Part shown: positions 1 to 12,848 of the stretch, piece by piece | Numbering within the stretch: position 1 is the first letter of the stretch | Layout: every line of letters starts with the position of its first letter | DNA from: Actinostola sp. cb2023 | Taxonomy: Eukaryota > Cnidaria > Anthozoa > Actiniaria > Actinostolidae | Reading direction: 5' to 3' | Assembly: GCA_033675265.1 (NCBI GenBank) | Contig: JAUJYZ010001328.1 | Span: 124,001-188,000, forward strand | DNA length: 64,000 nt | Notes under the pieces: model-generated | The model's input: only the letters and a program-made list of their open reading frames with translations | What the model was told of the DNA's origin: nothing | Database searches by the model: none | Program-made: the position numbers and the translations under genes

Positions 1-3000
1 ACCCAATCCAAAGGCAGCCCAACGTGAGGATTTTATCAAGAAAAACCGGAATATCAAAGAGATGGTTGGAAAAAGCAAGTCTGTGCAGGCACCAGTGCTT
101 ATTGACAGTACAGGTTCAGGAAATTTACTTGTATAAAGATATCTAGTGTTGGAATACATGTGACTTGGTAGTTTGGTGGGGTTTGGTAGTAATCTTGTCC
201 CGGGGTATCCAATCGATGAAACCGATAATCGATAACAATCGATGAAGGAGATTTGTGTGATTATCGATTAATATCGATTTCCAATAGCAATCAATAGCTT
301 AATTAGTATCGATTGGTATCGGCTGGTTGTACGTCCGTTTGTACACAATATACAAGTGCTATCATGTCACACATCGATTGTTAAAGCTTTTTATTAGATC
401 ATCAATAACATGAACAGCTGATAAGCTGATAATCAGGTTTTTTTAACATGATTTAACTAGAACAATTAGCGAATGGCAAACATTTCAAAATCGTCCGTCA
501 TCAGTTATCACTTGAGTTAATATATAAATTGACCTGAGTGCTAAGGTATCAATAAATTATAATATTGCATCTTCTTTGAAGCCGTGAATAGTTCTCTGAC
601 CTCCACTTCAAAAGAACACTTGTGGTACCCCTTTACTACATGTACGCAGTGTATAGACAGTTTAACTTGATTCGACATGATCGTGACCTTCAACGTAAGT
701 GTGGGCTCGATTGCTAATAGCTGAATTCCTCGTGGCGCGATTTTTTCACCCCCCGCCAATCGATACCCATTGATTGCCAATTGATTGGAAACTTTCTTGT
801 GATTATCGATTGGTCATCGATTGGCCGATACCAATCGATAACAATTAAGTAATTATTGTATCGATTGATATCGATTTATTGATTGAATTTCCGATGATCG
901 ATTTCATCGATTGGATACCCCGGGTCTTGTATGGGAATAATTACCCTCAGGGGAAATACTCACAATTCAAATAAGGGTAAATATTCAAATTCATTTGTCT
1001 AGTAGTTGTACCTCTTAGTACCTACCTCTGTGATACCTCTGTGATACCTCTGTGATACCTCTGTGATACCTCTGTGATACCTCTGTGATACCTCTGTGAT
1101 ACCTCTCTGATACCTCTGTGATACCTCTCTGATACCTCTGTGATAACATAATGAATATCTTTTTGGAGAACCTAAAGACCCAGACACACGATGCAACTTT
1201 TCTTGCAACGTTGTGCATAACAAGGTTTTATGGGATGTCAAACAATGCAACGTTGCAGGCAACAGTTGCAGAAGTAGAACTCAATCCTACTTCTGCAACT
1301 GTGGCGTGCAACGTTGCAAGAAAAGTTGCACTGTATGTCCAGGCCTAATGACACATTATGTACTAATACATTGAGATGATCATTTGGCACCGACCGTGCC
1401 AGGTTCAAATCTTGACTGGAAAAATATACACCTATTCCAAATATCGTTGTCCGGGCCGAAAGCAAAAAGCAAGAAGCTGACGACCGTAAAGGACTTTGGG
1501 AATCTCCTAATTAATTAATTTAACTGTAGTACTTGAGAAGTTATCCCTACGAGCATTGAATAGCAATCATTTGGAACTATTCGGCCATTTGAAAATGCAT
1601 GTTGTCAAAATGTCTACGGATGAATAAATTTATAAGGAGAAAGTCCCAATGCCCTTTGCGGTCGTCAGCTTCTTGCTTGTTGCTTTTGGCTGGGACAACG
1701 ATTTTTGGAATAGGTGTATATATTTCTAAGTGAGAACAACCAAAATGGCTAAGTCCCAGCTATGACATACTTGGTTCCACCATACACAACAATATTACTG
1801 GTTTGGTCAATGTCAGTTCTTCTGATGGGATCCCTGTTACTATTCCTATTACCACCCCACCTCACCCCACACACATAACGATGATGATTTTTTTTTTACA
1901 GGAACTGTTGTTAGCAATTACATTCCTTTGAAGAGAAAAGCATTTATACTTACACCTACCGTGAGTTGATATAGAAAAGCATTATACTTTATACTCCTAC
2001 ATGTACATTTGTACCGTGAGTTGATATTGACCAATCTTATTACATTTCTGTACATTAACAAAAGCACTTTTATTCTGTTCAGGGTTTAATGCAAAGGTGG
2101 GATGCATTTAAAAATGGTTTATGGACTATATACAGGTGATATTACAACCTTCTGTAGTTTCTATTTTTCTTATTAATTATGTGTATCGAATCATTAAAAT
2201 ACAGGGTTTCAAAATAAGCCGGCAACCAGCGCATTTGACCTGCTACTGTAAACACTGCATCGGCTATTCCAAATGCTGAAATGCATAACATGCATCAAAT
2301 AATGTCTTGCCAGTTTGATTGTTTTTTTTAGTAATGTAATAATCCCTTAAGCGAATGACTGCCTCTAATACGTTTGTCTTTTTTTGTGTGATAAAGTTTG
2401 GCATTTATAAAAAAGTACTGTAAACCTTTCAAACTTAAGCAATTTGCTGAGGAAGCACAAGACATTTATATTGGTGTGAACAAGGCATTGATAAGGTGAG
2501 TAAAAGACTGTATAGTGCTTAATGTACATCTATGGTTCCCATAGCAACAAGATGTATTGCTAGTATTATTTGCATACAATGTACTTCTGTTGCTATCATT
2601 AGCCAATCAGCTTTCGACATGGCAAGACATTCTATTGCTTTAAGACAGAAGTATACATTCAAATACATTAAAGGCGGTCACAGTGTTGCAAATGTAAATG
2701 TAGTAACATACATAATACTTTAAATACCAAGAAAGTTTTCTTGTTTATATTAGGGGTCCATTAACAGATCCCACATAAAACCCGCGCACGGGCATCTTAA
2801 CATACTTCTAGGCTGTACTGCATACCCATACTTTTTTCTTCAACAGTAAGGATAAGAAAAAACTGGAAGAACTGGCAACAGGGTCCGTTTATCATGTAAG
2901 TATTGAATGTGCAAAGCCAGGGATGTGCAAAAACTCAGACTTCATCTTTCCAGGACCAAACAATAATTATTGAGACAAATTTCTAGCCTGAATATCAGCT

Positions 3001-4090
3001 GCCTCCTCTGGGTCAAAAATTTCCCCGAAAAATGTTTATATCGCTCGGGGAAATTTTTGACCCAGATAGAGGAGGCGGCTGATTTTTAAGCTAACAAATT
3101 TCCAACAAATTTTTATCAACTTTAATGTACTGTACTTAGGCTCTGAAGAAGGAGTTCTTCCATGATAATAAACAACTACACTGGCGCTTTGTGCGACAAG
3201 TAGACAGACCTCGTGTTGTACATGCAAGGGTTGTTCCAGTGGACAGTAAAGAAAACTTATTTGCTCAAGTCACTGTCAAGGTCAACTCAGAACAAGTAAG
3301 TCGGCTTTGGTTGGTTGTTATTTGATCTAAATCCCTGTTCTAAGTAACAATACGCAAAGAGTGAAAGAATGATGTTAACATTCAAATTTTGTTAGTTGAT
3401 TTCAAATACATTTTAGATCTTTAATGTCTAGGCAAAGACGAATAATTAGTGGCAAAATCCCAGGGAGGGGCGAGATACTCAACAAAGTTCCGTGAAGCCC
3501 CTTCCACATGTTGTAATGACAAAAGATAGATAGAAAAGCGTTTTGGCGCATAATCGAACGATTTTTACTAAACTTTTCACTTGAGTGGAATACTTGGATG
3601 AATCAGCCTTTATGTGCGTCTGTTCGAGATATTTTAACCTAATCCAAATCTTTAATCTGCAAAGGTTGCCCATCAGTATTTTGAAAGCCCCTTTTGAATA
3701 CCTAAATATCAGTTTCCCCTACCCTTTTGTATGCTTCAATTCTTTTATATACCTCCAGCCTGAAAAAGGTACCCCTTTTGTGCGGAGACTTCCGTATACC
3801 ATAGCAAAATCCACCCCAAAGTTCCTTGGTTTGCTTGGATCAGCAGCAAAAGTAAGTTGTTTGAATTTCTTTGACATCTCATATTGCAGGTAATGGCAGT
3901 CAAAAACCAGCATGGTCATCACTTGAAAGGCAGTGACAAAGTTATCAAGAAATTAACAGATTATATTGTATTAGAAAGACACCTCCCTAACAAGTATGGA
4001 TGCTGGCGGGTGTGTGGTAAAGTGTTTCAACCTGCTCAAGAAACTCAATCAGTAACTGAGCTACCAACGTCTACCCAACCATCCACTTAG
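1..4090 (+). CDS. MRPL45: Mitochondrial ribosomal protein L45, 5' partial, seven exons
   Basis: Component of the large subunit of the mitochondrial ribosome; the family has a Tim44-like fold. Exons that join in frame: <1-113, 1902-1960, 2083-2135, 2397-2495, 2847-2895, 3140-3295, 3890-4090 (stop TAG at 4088-4090). All introns are GT-AG and phases agree across every junction. The spliced product runs on from the window edge without a stop. Segments such as QFAEEAQDIYIGVNKAL, LHWRFVRQVDRPRVVHARVV and LERHLPNKYGCWRVCGKV follow animal MRPL45 along the Tim44-like domain, as judged from memory of the family. The start codon and mitochondrial targeting region lie upstream of base 1. The first donor (GTTCAG) is weak compared with the others. 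A poly(A) signal AATAAA lies near 4388. It is the left neighbour of the inverted duplication and shows no functional link to it. Confidence 0.9.
193..930. mobile_element. 726-bp MITE rich in ATCGAT, with 6-bp target duplication
   Basis: Lies in MRPL45 intron 1. The element occupies 199-924 and has terminal inverted repeats beginning CCCGGGGTATCCAATCGATG. It is flanked by the direct repeat TCTTGT at 193-198 and 925-930. Subterminal parts are filled with ATCGAT and near variants. No transposase reading frame is visible, so it is non-autonomous. Confidence 0.8.
1024..1146. repeat. 11-bp tandem repeat (TGATACCTCTG)
   Basis: About eleven head-to-tail copies of TGATACCTCTG with few substitutions, in MRPL45 intron 1. 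The open frames across it are a by-product of the repeat. Confidence 0.9.
1170..1348. mobile_element. Small foldback element
   Basis: Inverted arms around 1190-1222 and 1303-1332 (GCAACTTTTCTTGCAACG against its complement). A second inner hairpin is formed by GCAGAAGTAG and its complement. It directly follows the 11-bp array. No coding content. Confidence 0.65.
1418..1729. mobile_element. Foldback element, about 310 bp
   Basis: Long inverted arms at about 1418-1500 and 1647-1729, sharing AAATATACACCTATTCCA and AGCAAGAAGCTGACGACC with their complements. It sits in MRPL45 intron 1 just upstream of exon 2. A short unrelated loop separates the arms. Confidence 0.7.
2991..3086. repeat. Hairpin with 35-bp arms
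   Basis: Inverted repeat in an MRPL45 intron; CCTCCTCTGGGTCAAAAATT pairs with its complement at 3050-3080. The short loop includes GTTTATATCG. It lies about 50 bases upstream of the acceptor of the 3140 exon. Confidence 0.7.
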
Positions 4091-4385
4091 CATGCTTCTC
4101 TAATGCTGAGAGTAATTCTAGAAGTCACCATGATTTGTGAGTGGGTGGTGATACAATTATTGATTCTTTTTAACGATAGACACTCAGAGGTTGGCAACGA
4201 TTTTACAGTCTGACATGCATAATATTGACCATCTTGGTTGCGTTTGCTTACTACTGTCCCAATGACAATCATTGAACATTGCAATGACTAGTCTTGTCAA
4301 AGGCTTATAATACAAGTATGCAAATACGTCACATGTGGTCACAGCATTGCACTAACAAAGTTTCCTCTGTGCTAAAATCATTCCT

Positions 4386-4393
4386 GGAATAAA
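4386..4393 (+). promoter_or_regulatory. Poly(A) signal of MRPL45
   Basis: AATAAA within TGGAATAAAAGTC about 300 bases after the stop codon. It is the first canonical hexamer found downstream, so the inferred 3' UTR is 4091 to about 4410. No cDNA evidence is available here. Confidence 0.45.
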
Positions 4394-4565
4394 AGTCAAA
4401 TTGATATTCAATGAGTGTGTGAATTCTTGTCAAGAATTAAGTAACCACTGCTGTTTTCTTGTTATATTATTACATACAGAACACCAAATTGTAGTTGCAA
4501 TCAAAAATAAAATAAAAGGCAAACAGGAGCATCGAATTGACAAAGGAAACGGCTGCGAAGGAGAC

Positions 4566-4813
4566 GGCTTACAGCATTTTGCGAAATCTGCACTTTGCGA
4601 AACGAAACGAAATTTTCATTCCGCAAAGTGCAGATAATCAAAAATCTGCACTTTGCGAAATGTGTACTCTTTGAATAGAAACAAGCCCGCTTGACAGCTA
4701 TAACATCAAACAACGTATTTCTACATATTTACCTGGAATTTGTAGCGTTCTTTTTCCTTGCGAAATGAAACTTTTGTTTCGCAAAGTGCTGATTTCGCAA
4801 AATGCTGTAAGCC
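4566..4813. mobile_element. Foldback element, about 250 bp
   Basis: Ends GGCTTACAGCATTTTGCGAA and its complement at 4795-4813, with several internal copies of TGCACTTTGCGAAA in both orientations. It lies just downstream of the MRPL45 3' end. Confidence 0.7.
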
Positions 4814-5057
4814 GAAAGAGACTGATATTTTTACATTCATTACTTGACCGAACACACACCTCGTTCAATTCCTACGTCTCGCTTTTTCGTCACGCTTCTA
4901 TCCGATGGGTACTGATACGGTGTTCTAGTCATAGACAAAACACTTTTTTACTGATTCCCACCAGTGCACATTCTCACTTTGTACAGACTAACAGATCGTT
5001 GCTAGTCGCGATCGGAACTAATATTATAGACACTGGTACGCCTTATTTGCATTTGTT

Positions 5058-5510
5058 TAAAAAAAAAAAACACTAACGTTTGATAATTATTTCATGGGTC
5101 CAGTAAAACCACGACTTTTAACAGCTGATTGAAACCAAGCAACGAATCAATAAATTTTTACTTCCGGTAAAATCGCGCGATCTGATTGGTTGAACAGTCT
5201 GATTGGTAGAACACATTGGACACTTAAATGAACAGTTATTTTTTTTATTTTTTGTTTAGCGGGCAAGATTCTGCGGTAATGCCCGTGAGCGATTACGGAT
5301 TTGTTGTCATGACAAAAATAGCCTCTCCTCGATTAAAAATGTCATAATAAACAACTTAATAACCTCGCTTGCTCAATCAGTACAGAAAAATATCAGACCT
5401 CAGTGTTTTTTGTACAAAGCTCGCCTATGGCTCGGTCTGTACTGTCAAGACTTCGGTCTGATGTTTTCCTGTACTGATCGAGCAAGCAAGGTTATTAAGT
5501 AGTTACATAT
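5058..5510 (+). mobile_element. Dispersed repeat, copy A (related to 20226-20608)
   Basis: Shares long segments with the reverse strand of 20226-20608. These include GGTCCAGTAAAACCACGACT, the stretch around GGCAAGATTCT, and the internal hairpin built on CTCGCCTATGGCTCGGTCTG. Copy A is the longer one. No protein-coding content is recognised. Confidence 0.75.
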
Positions 5511-5626
5511 TGTAAAGAGCATTGAGACATTGTGGAATGCGCTGTTTTTATTGACGAAATAAATTCGTATTATATTATTATTATTGTTAGGTATGTTATT
5601 ATTATGATATCACTCTTCTTAATTAC

Positions 5627-5903
5627 AGTGCGACTACACCAACCAAGGCCACCCAAACAAATTTTGAATCAAATTTTCTAATCACATTTCGGTGACGCTG
5701 AATAACAGAATGATGTCGAATTCTACAATTTAAACTGTTTCTTGTTCACTCTTGATCATATACATACACATATAAAGTAAATATATGTGCTTTTAAAGCG
5801 AAAATTTGTGCAGGTTCTATTGTTTAAATACTCAATTGTGATTGGATAATTTGTATGAAAATTTGTTTGGGTGGCCTTGGTTGGTGTAGTCACACTGTAA
5901 ACC
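5627..5903. mobile_element. Foldback element at the outer edge of the left arm
   Basis: Arms read CGACTACACCAACCAAGGCC and, at 5865-5900, the complement. Homology between the two big arms is lost at about this point, so the element marks the outer limit of what can be aligned on the left side. Confidence 0.7.
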
Positions 5904-6064
5904 CTTACTATTGCTATGTTTACACCTATTTCAAGAGGTTGTTGCGTAGGACGTAGGGCATAGTTCGTACGACATTCTAAACGCATAATAATACCGAAGA
6001 CAAATTTTAAGTAGATCATCGGTATCTATTCTAATATTTGCGCTTTTTATTGTAAATTTATAAA

Positions 6065-7498
6065 TTGGTTTTCAGAACGACTTTACGCGAACATGTGTAC
6101 ATTTTGTCTGCGCATGCGTTTGGATTCAGATTTCAAAGTACCTATTTGCATAATCGATACTTCAGCTTTTGTCATTCATGTGCAAACGATGTGCCAACCA
6201 GAGATCGATTGGCTGTTGAAACAAAACGTGTGAGAAGTCTTTGTGGAAATGGTTGTGACATTTACATCACAATGCTAATGTTTGTAAACATGAAGTATCG
6301 CTATTGTTTCGTCAAGTGCACTGCTGTGGAAGGTTTAGTGAGCGATCTACGTCTCTAGAATGAAGTTTTAGAAAATCATTGAAAGGAAATCAATAGTCCG
6401 CCTACTTTTGTGGTGCTGTGGATATTTTTTCCGTATAATGGAACAAAATCCGCCAAAACAAGGCAACATTCCTACGGAGAAGTCGGGTGAATGAGTGATA
6501 CTTGGACACTTCAAATCCACCGCAAAGCAAGAGGGACAATTTTTCAACTCCAACAAACAAGACCTTACGAAACTAGCATGAATGAAGCAATAAATCACGG
6601 AAGAAAATTGCTGGGGGGTGAGCTACTAAGAGAGGTTTTCTTATAATTTAGTTTGACACGTCACCAATTCAGATAAACGATTCGCAAACACAATGCTGAA
6701 TAAAAACTCAATGTGAATCAAACTTATATCAAACGGTTTACAGCTGATTCTAAGAAGTCCAAAAAAATGAAGAATTAAGCTATCCTTTACAATAAACTTC
6801 AACACATAGAGTGTTTGTAATATGGTATACACCAGCGATGAAAATCAGTCAAAATCATAACAAATAGAGTGTACTGATACCATAGTACCAAAATTATACG
6901 ATCTCACATCGAGGGACAATTTTTCAGCTTAAAATAAGTTCTCGAATGCAAAGAATAAGCTTAGAAGAAGTCAATTTGTGCTATTTTCGGCTGGGGGGCT
7001 AGTTAATAAGTATTGTACTTTAGGTAGGAATGTTAGGAAAACACGTGCAAAAATGATAAATACCCAACTGAACCGAGCAAAATACTTTGAGAATACTTGA
7101 ATGTAGAGAACTCAAATTCACAAAATGTGACCTTCAATGTGTCATTACTAACGTTCACTGTGAAGTATCTCTTGAAAACATCTTCGATGAGAATAAACCC
7201 AAAGGACAATGTAGCTGGTTTTAGGATAACTCCTTGTTTTGGCGGATTTTGTTCCTTGATATTTTATCATCTACGACCCTTATACGGAAAAAAATAATCT
7301 ACAGCAAAACAAAAGTAGGCAGACTATTGATTTCCTTTCAAATATTTTCTTGAACATCATTCTAGAGACGAAGATCGCTCACTAAATCTCCCACCGCAGT
7401 GCAATTTGCAAAGAAAATGGCGGCAAATCACTTTCAAATCTGAATTCTAACGCATGCGCAGACAAAATGTATACATGTTCTTTACGCGTTCTTTATGG
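6065..7498. mobile_element. 1.4-kb foldback element
   Basis: Two arms of roughly 400 bases (about 6065-6480 and 7230-7498) share TCTGCGCATGCG, GATCGCTCACTAAA, AAAGGAAATCAATAGTC and CCGCCAAAACAAGG with their complements. The loop between them is about 750 bases of unrecognised AT-rich sequence. Absent from the right arm, so it is either a post-duplication insertion here or a loss there. Confidence 0.75.
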
Positions 7499-7507
7499 CC
7501 CACAACT

Positions 7508-8066
7508 AAGAGGTCACGTGACCCCAACCCCCTTGTGTCAAAATGAACTCCAGAAATGAAAAGAACAGCTCGAAATTACTAAAAAGGCGGAGTTTCAGCT
7601 CATAAAGGCGCGATCAAACGGTGCATGATAGTCGATGATAGTTGAAACGCGCGATCACGTTTAATCGTAAACTATCATCGACTATCATCGACTATCATCG
7701 ACCATCATCGAACTTCATGCACTTTGAACATGTTCAGTCAAAAAGTTCATGATAGTTGATGATAGTTTTTCTTCGTTTGATCGGGTGCGTGATAGTTGAT
7801 GATAGTTGATGATAGTTGATGATAGTTGGTGATAGTTGCATCTTAGAAAACGTTCGATTTTATTTTTAATACCATTTCTCCTGACATTATGCATATGGGC
7901 TGAAACTAATTCCGCCTCTTTCTATAAATTTCGAGCTGCTCTTTTCACTTTCGAACAACCGGGCACAAATTCCCGGTTGTTCGAAAGTGGGTTAACGCTA
8001 ACCTGGGGTTAAATTCGCTAATGGCGTTCATTTTGACACACAGATTTAAGGGGTCACGTGACCTAT
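7508..8066. mobile_element. Foldback element with a second, nested element
   Basis: Outer arms begin AGAGGTCACGTGACC and end GGGGTCACGTGACCT. They also share an inverted segment containing AGCTCGAAAT. Inside, about 7612-7855 is a separate block whose ends are many copies of GATGATAGTT in opposite orientations, with CGCGATCAAACG-like edges, consistent with one element inserted in another. Confidence 0.7.
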
Positions 8067-8146
8067 TTAGACGACCATTTTTCTCTGGAAACTCTATATA
8101 GATTAGATGAGTACCTCGCTCGGCGGATCTCAAAGCAGCCTTGGCC

Positions 8147-8152
8147 TTTATT
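8147..8152 (-). promoter_or_regulatory. Poly(A) signal of the left NRPS-like copy
   Basis: AATAAA on the minus strand within CTGGAATAAAGGCC, about 240 bases after the stop position. The same hexamer and flanks occur after the right copy near 38171, beyond the tandem array. That conservation supports it as the shared 3' processing signal. Confidence 0.5.
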
Positions 8153-10321
8153 CCAGATAAAGTGCCATTGTTCTTATCCTCTTCTGTCTAAACCTTCAGC
8201 CGATAAAACGATAACAAACAAAAAGTTCAGTTATTGTTCTTTGTGATGCCTTATTTGGTCCCTGTTAACGGTTACGAGGACAATGAATCTTCCTGGCCCC
8301 GTTCCAGGAAGTTTCCGTTGTTGCTCTTTGCTTAAAATCGCGGCATTGAACACGGACACACACAATACAACCAGGAAGACCAAACACCTCAAATCAAGGG
8401 AAATCCAGTTGAGGGTTATAATAGGCATCTTCAAGGAGAGAGGCCGTTTCTTTGGAGATGGGACGTTCTGTAAACAGGCCTTCACAGGAGTCAGTATAAA
8501 CATTCTGCGAAGGTATCCCACAATACACTGCATCACCTTGAAGAGTCTCCGATTTCATGCAAAGTGACAGCGGCATCAAGGTACAGCGGTCTTCCAGTTT
8601 AGCGCCATAGAGAACAATGGAGTTGCTACAAACGGTGCATTCCTTACCAACAACCAGTTTGTCCATCTTCATAACACGGTCTTCAAAGAGATGAGACTGG
8701 ATAGTAGTGCCTTCAGCAATACATGATTTATCTCCTATCTCGATGAGATCAGCTTCTGTCAGGTAAATGGTTGCTAGGTATACCCGTGAACCTATCTTCG
8801 CTCCCAGGGCACGGAACCACCAACTGATAAACGGAGTACCAAGTAGAGATGACACTCCAAACGGGAATGCCACGTTTTCTTCTAGGGACGCTACAAGCTC
8901 GGATCGCCAAACAAAGCTACACCACAAAGGTCTTTCACAAGGACGGAAGCGACCAATGAGGATCCACTTGGACAAAATGACGAGAAGAAGTAATACAAGC
9001 AAAGATTCCCCATTCCCACAATACAGCGGAAAGCCAGAACAGCACGGACTCTCCTTGGAAGAATGGGTATGACACTTTATACATGAGCATGGAAAATCCG
9101 TACACGGCGTAAAGCTTAATCATCAAAGGAGTGAAGAGCTTGAAAAACTCCCAAGTCAGTCGACTAACATACAAATACCAAGATGGGTTGAATGTACGCG
9201 TGGAGGGATGGACTTTGTTGCTCTCTTTTCTTGAAGGGAGAAGAAAAGAAGGTGACCCAAGCCAAGAACTTTTGTTCTCTGCAAAATCAGGAGTTGTGCT
9301 TAGTACACCAAGCAAAGCTTCGTCGCCGACGAAGGAATGTTGTTTCACGACACTGTTGTTGCCAAGAAATGTGCGACAGCCAGTTGTCGTCTTGGTGAGC
9401 GAGAACACGTCCCCTCGAAATACCGGGCCACCCAAGCACACGTGGTCTGCCACGAAACATCCTTCCCTGAGTACTGTCAAGTCTGGCACGTAATTGAAGG
9501 CTGTAGAGAACTCAACTTGTGGCCCTACTTCCATCCCCAGTGTCTTTAACCAGACATTGGTGTAGAGCGTCGCAAAGAGCTCTTTGAAGATGGACAGTGT
9601 GAACAGAATTAGACGCTCCATGATCCATAGCTCAATAAACTTCCAAGAATTGATGGGAAAGATGCCTTCCTCCATTTTCCCAACAACAGTCCACTTGAGC
9701 AGAGCAGTCAGCAAGTAAGATAATGTTTGTATCAGTACAGTTGCTACTGGTACCATCATGGCAATAACACCCATATTCCAGTCGAGGAATGCGTTGAAAA
9801 GGTACGGCACTGACAATATGATGGCAGCTGCACACACGACAGGAAGCGCCAAGACAACAGTATAGACTGAAAGAAATCCCACTTGAACACAGGGTACCCA
9901 CCATGACCAAGACCACTCTTTGGGCTTAAAGTCACACAGGCTCATCCCAGTGAATTTGGTGGCTGGTGAACCATACACATGGGAGTTTTCTTCAATGACA
10001 CTGTCGTCAGTCACTAAGGTCAGCGGTTCTACATGCGTGTTCTCTTTGATGATGCTGTTCAAAGCGATCGTTGCTCTGGCTCCAATGCTACAGTGGTCTG
10101 CGATGGTGACACGTCCAAGAATCAAGGCTCCTTTGTCAACACGGTGCGTCTCGAACGCTACTTGTTGTTCGATTGTAACACTGGAGCCGATTTCAAGCAA
10201 GTCGAAGTCACATGATAACGGTGTTCCGTAGTAGACCCCAGTTCCGATCGTTGCTCCCATGATACGCGCATACATGTTCATCAAAGGTGTACCAGATATT
10301 GCAGTGGTTGGGATCCAAGAC

Positions 10322-11025
10322 CTGAATAGAGATCACATGTTACAAATTCATTTTCAGTTGTTACTGGAACAGAAAAGCCAGTTTATACTCTTTAAAGAAA
10401 CTCATATACATAAGATACGTTATATGGTGTCAGATTAAATAGACCTCGTAAAACCGCCGATTTTGACTCTGGGGAAAAAAACTTGGAATTAAATTGAAGA
10501 TTTTCATAGAATTGTCCAAGGTCGGCTGAAGAGTGCGCGTTTATTCCAGTGTGAACACAAAAATGTAAGCCCAAGTAATAAATAAACATTCAACAATCTG
10601 ACCGTCAAATGTGCTAGGAATGCAACATTATCTGAGACAATGTGTTGCTATAATTTCAAGTTTATTATTATAGCAAAAGTAGTTTCTATGCGTTACGTTT
10701 CTTGGAAGAGTGAAGAATGACAACACAATTTTATGCTATGAGAAAACGATTCGTCAGAAAGTTACCAAATTCGGCGCGAGGACAGATGTACTGAAGACTG
10801 TATATGGTCAGGTCACGTGACCTGTCATTAATATTCATTAAAGTTTCGCGGCCCCATAAATTAACTTGTTCTCTAATAATCCTCTATACTGTGGTCGCGT
10901 TTGTCAATATATCAATAAGTGTTCACGTGCCATGTTTGATAAATTTCTGATGAACGAGTGACACAAATTCAAATTAATGTGATATTTTTGGCATGAACGA
11001 ACAATATTGAACTATGAATACTTAC
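10322..11025 (-). other. Intron 2 of the left NRPS-like copy
   Basis: GT-AG intron of about 700 bases, nearly identical to 34442-35142 on the other arm. It contains the palindrome GGTCACGTGACC and no recognisable gene. Its high identity contrasts with the divergent intron 1. Confidence 0.8.
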
Positions 11026-12699
11026 TTTGTAGTTTTGACAATCCACCATCTCAGATAATACGTGCTCCATAACGCGTATGCACCAGGCTTTACACGCCAA
11101 AGAAATATCATTTTAACAATGTAAGCCTGGAGTATGGCATAACAAACATACAACGGGAGAGAAACCACAAGGAAAACCAACACTACCCACGTGACAGCCT
11201 GGACTCCTCCGATACCATAGACATACTCCAAAAGCTCGTAGGACAATATCACCAAGTATAGACCAAAAACAGCGATAGACGCTGTCGTCAGGAGTAGCCA
11301 CAAGGCTTGTAGTAGTGCACACAAGTAGTACCTGGGCTTACCAGACAAAGGCGTTGTGGGGATATGGATCGTCACCTGATTTGAACGAGAGTTTCTCGAC
11401 GTCTGTACTACTTCAGATAATCCAGCTACGGTTGGATTGAGGTACAAGTCTCTTACCGACACATTAATACCTTCCTTTCTAAGCTGACTGACGACCAATG
11501 CTCCAACTACAGACTGCCCACCCAGATCAAAGAAGTTGTCCTCGATTGAGACCTTCTGGTTGCCAAGCTTCTCCTCCCATACTTCACAGATCATCTTTTC
11601 AATGTCGTTGCGAGGAGCGATGTAGCTCTGTTGGCTGCTTTTAAACGGCTGCATCTCCAACGTTGAGGATTTCAGTTTCTTTTTGTCTATCTTCCCACTT
11701 GCCAGTTTGGGTAAATCATCGTGCAGGACATAGCCGTTTGGTATCATATATTCTGGAAGAGACTTCTTCAAGTTTTTCACAACAGTAAAGGAATCAAATC
11801 CGTCGTCTTTGTTTTCAAGCTTAATATGCGCTATCATAAACTGTTGACCCTTTGGGTTAGCAAGGACAACGACCGACACGATTCCAACGTTCCCCTGAAC
11901 ATGAAGGTGTGTCTCGATACTGCCGACTTCGACTCGGAATCCACGTATTTTGACTTGGTCATCAATTCTTCCAAGATACTCCAAATCACCGCTATCTGTA
12001 AAGCGCGCCAAATCCCTTGTGCGGTAGATCTTCCCATGGGTACCATGTGTAATGAACTGTTGAGTGGTTTTCTCCTTTAGGTTCCTGTACCCCCGTGCCA
12101 GGCACTGTCCACCAATGCACAACTCTCCTTGCTGGCCATGTGGTACCTCGTTGAAATTGTTATCAAGCACACAGACTTTATAATTCTTCAGTGGTTTGCC
12201 GATGGTAATTTTCTGGTTTGGTTTAACGATTGAAGCAGTAGCTACAACAGTTGTCTCCGTCGGACCATACGAGTTGACCAACATTCTCCCTTCTGCCCAG
12301 ACAGACAAATCTTCTCCGCAGGCCTCTCCTCCTAAAATCAAAAGCTTTAGAAGAGGAAGGTTGGTGTTTGAAGCATCCACGGTTCTTAGTAGTGCGGGCA
12401 CAGTGGAAAATACAGTGATTCTTAGTCTCTGCAGGTGATAGGGGAGATCTGGTCCTGACTGCATCACTTCTGGAGACGCAACTACTAACGTAGCACCTGA
12501 CAATATCATAATAAAAGTAACCAATTAAAAGATATCGTGTATTATAACCCATCGATAAATTTTCGCGCGCGCCCATTGGTTAAAACGGGTCACGTGGTAC
12601 AATTTCACTGGACGGATGTCAGGTAATATCCCCCAGTTTTGAGATGATATCTCCCACTTTGGAGAAAAATGAAATTATATCTGAACTTTTTTAAGACTG

Positions 12700-12848
12700 T
12701 AGAGTGCAATTTAGAAAAGCTTGAAAACTAAATAACTAATTAGTTCTAAATAGCACTAATGAAACAATAGAAAACAATAGAAATAGCACTATTTAGTACT
12801 ATTTAGTAATAGTACACTGTATTTCACACTTTTCTAAATTGCACTCTA
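12700..12848. mobile_element. 149-bp MITE, TAGAGTGC ends (copy 1)
   Basis: Terminal inverted repeats TAGAGTGCAATTTAGAAAAG and complement, AT-rich interior with AAACAATAGAAAACAA. A second copy lies at 49003-49147. TA at both ends would fit a Tc1/mariner-type target. Confidence 0.8.

Noticed and set aside
1..113. First exon read as an unrelated protein (enkurin-like wording)
   Set aside because: Splicing at 113 joins in phase to 1902-1960 and gives a continuous match to MRPL45.
6065..6358. 97-codon frame
   Set aside because: Lies within one arm of a foldback element; no recognisable domain.
9131..9493. Frames opposite NRPS exon 3 (also at 9920-10231, 35233-35544 and 35971-36333)
   Set aside because: Antisense shadows of the conserved coding exon; their similarity between arms follows from the exon.
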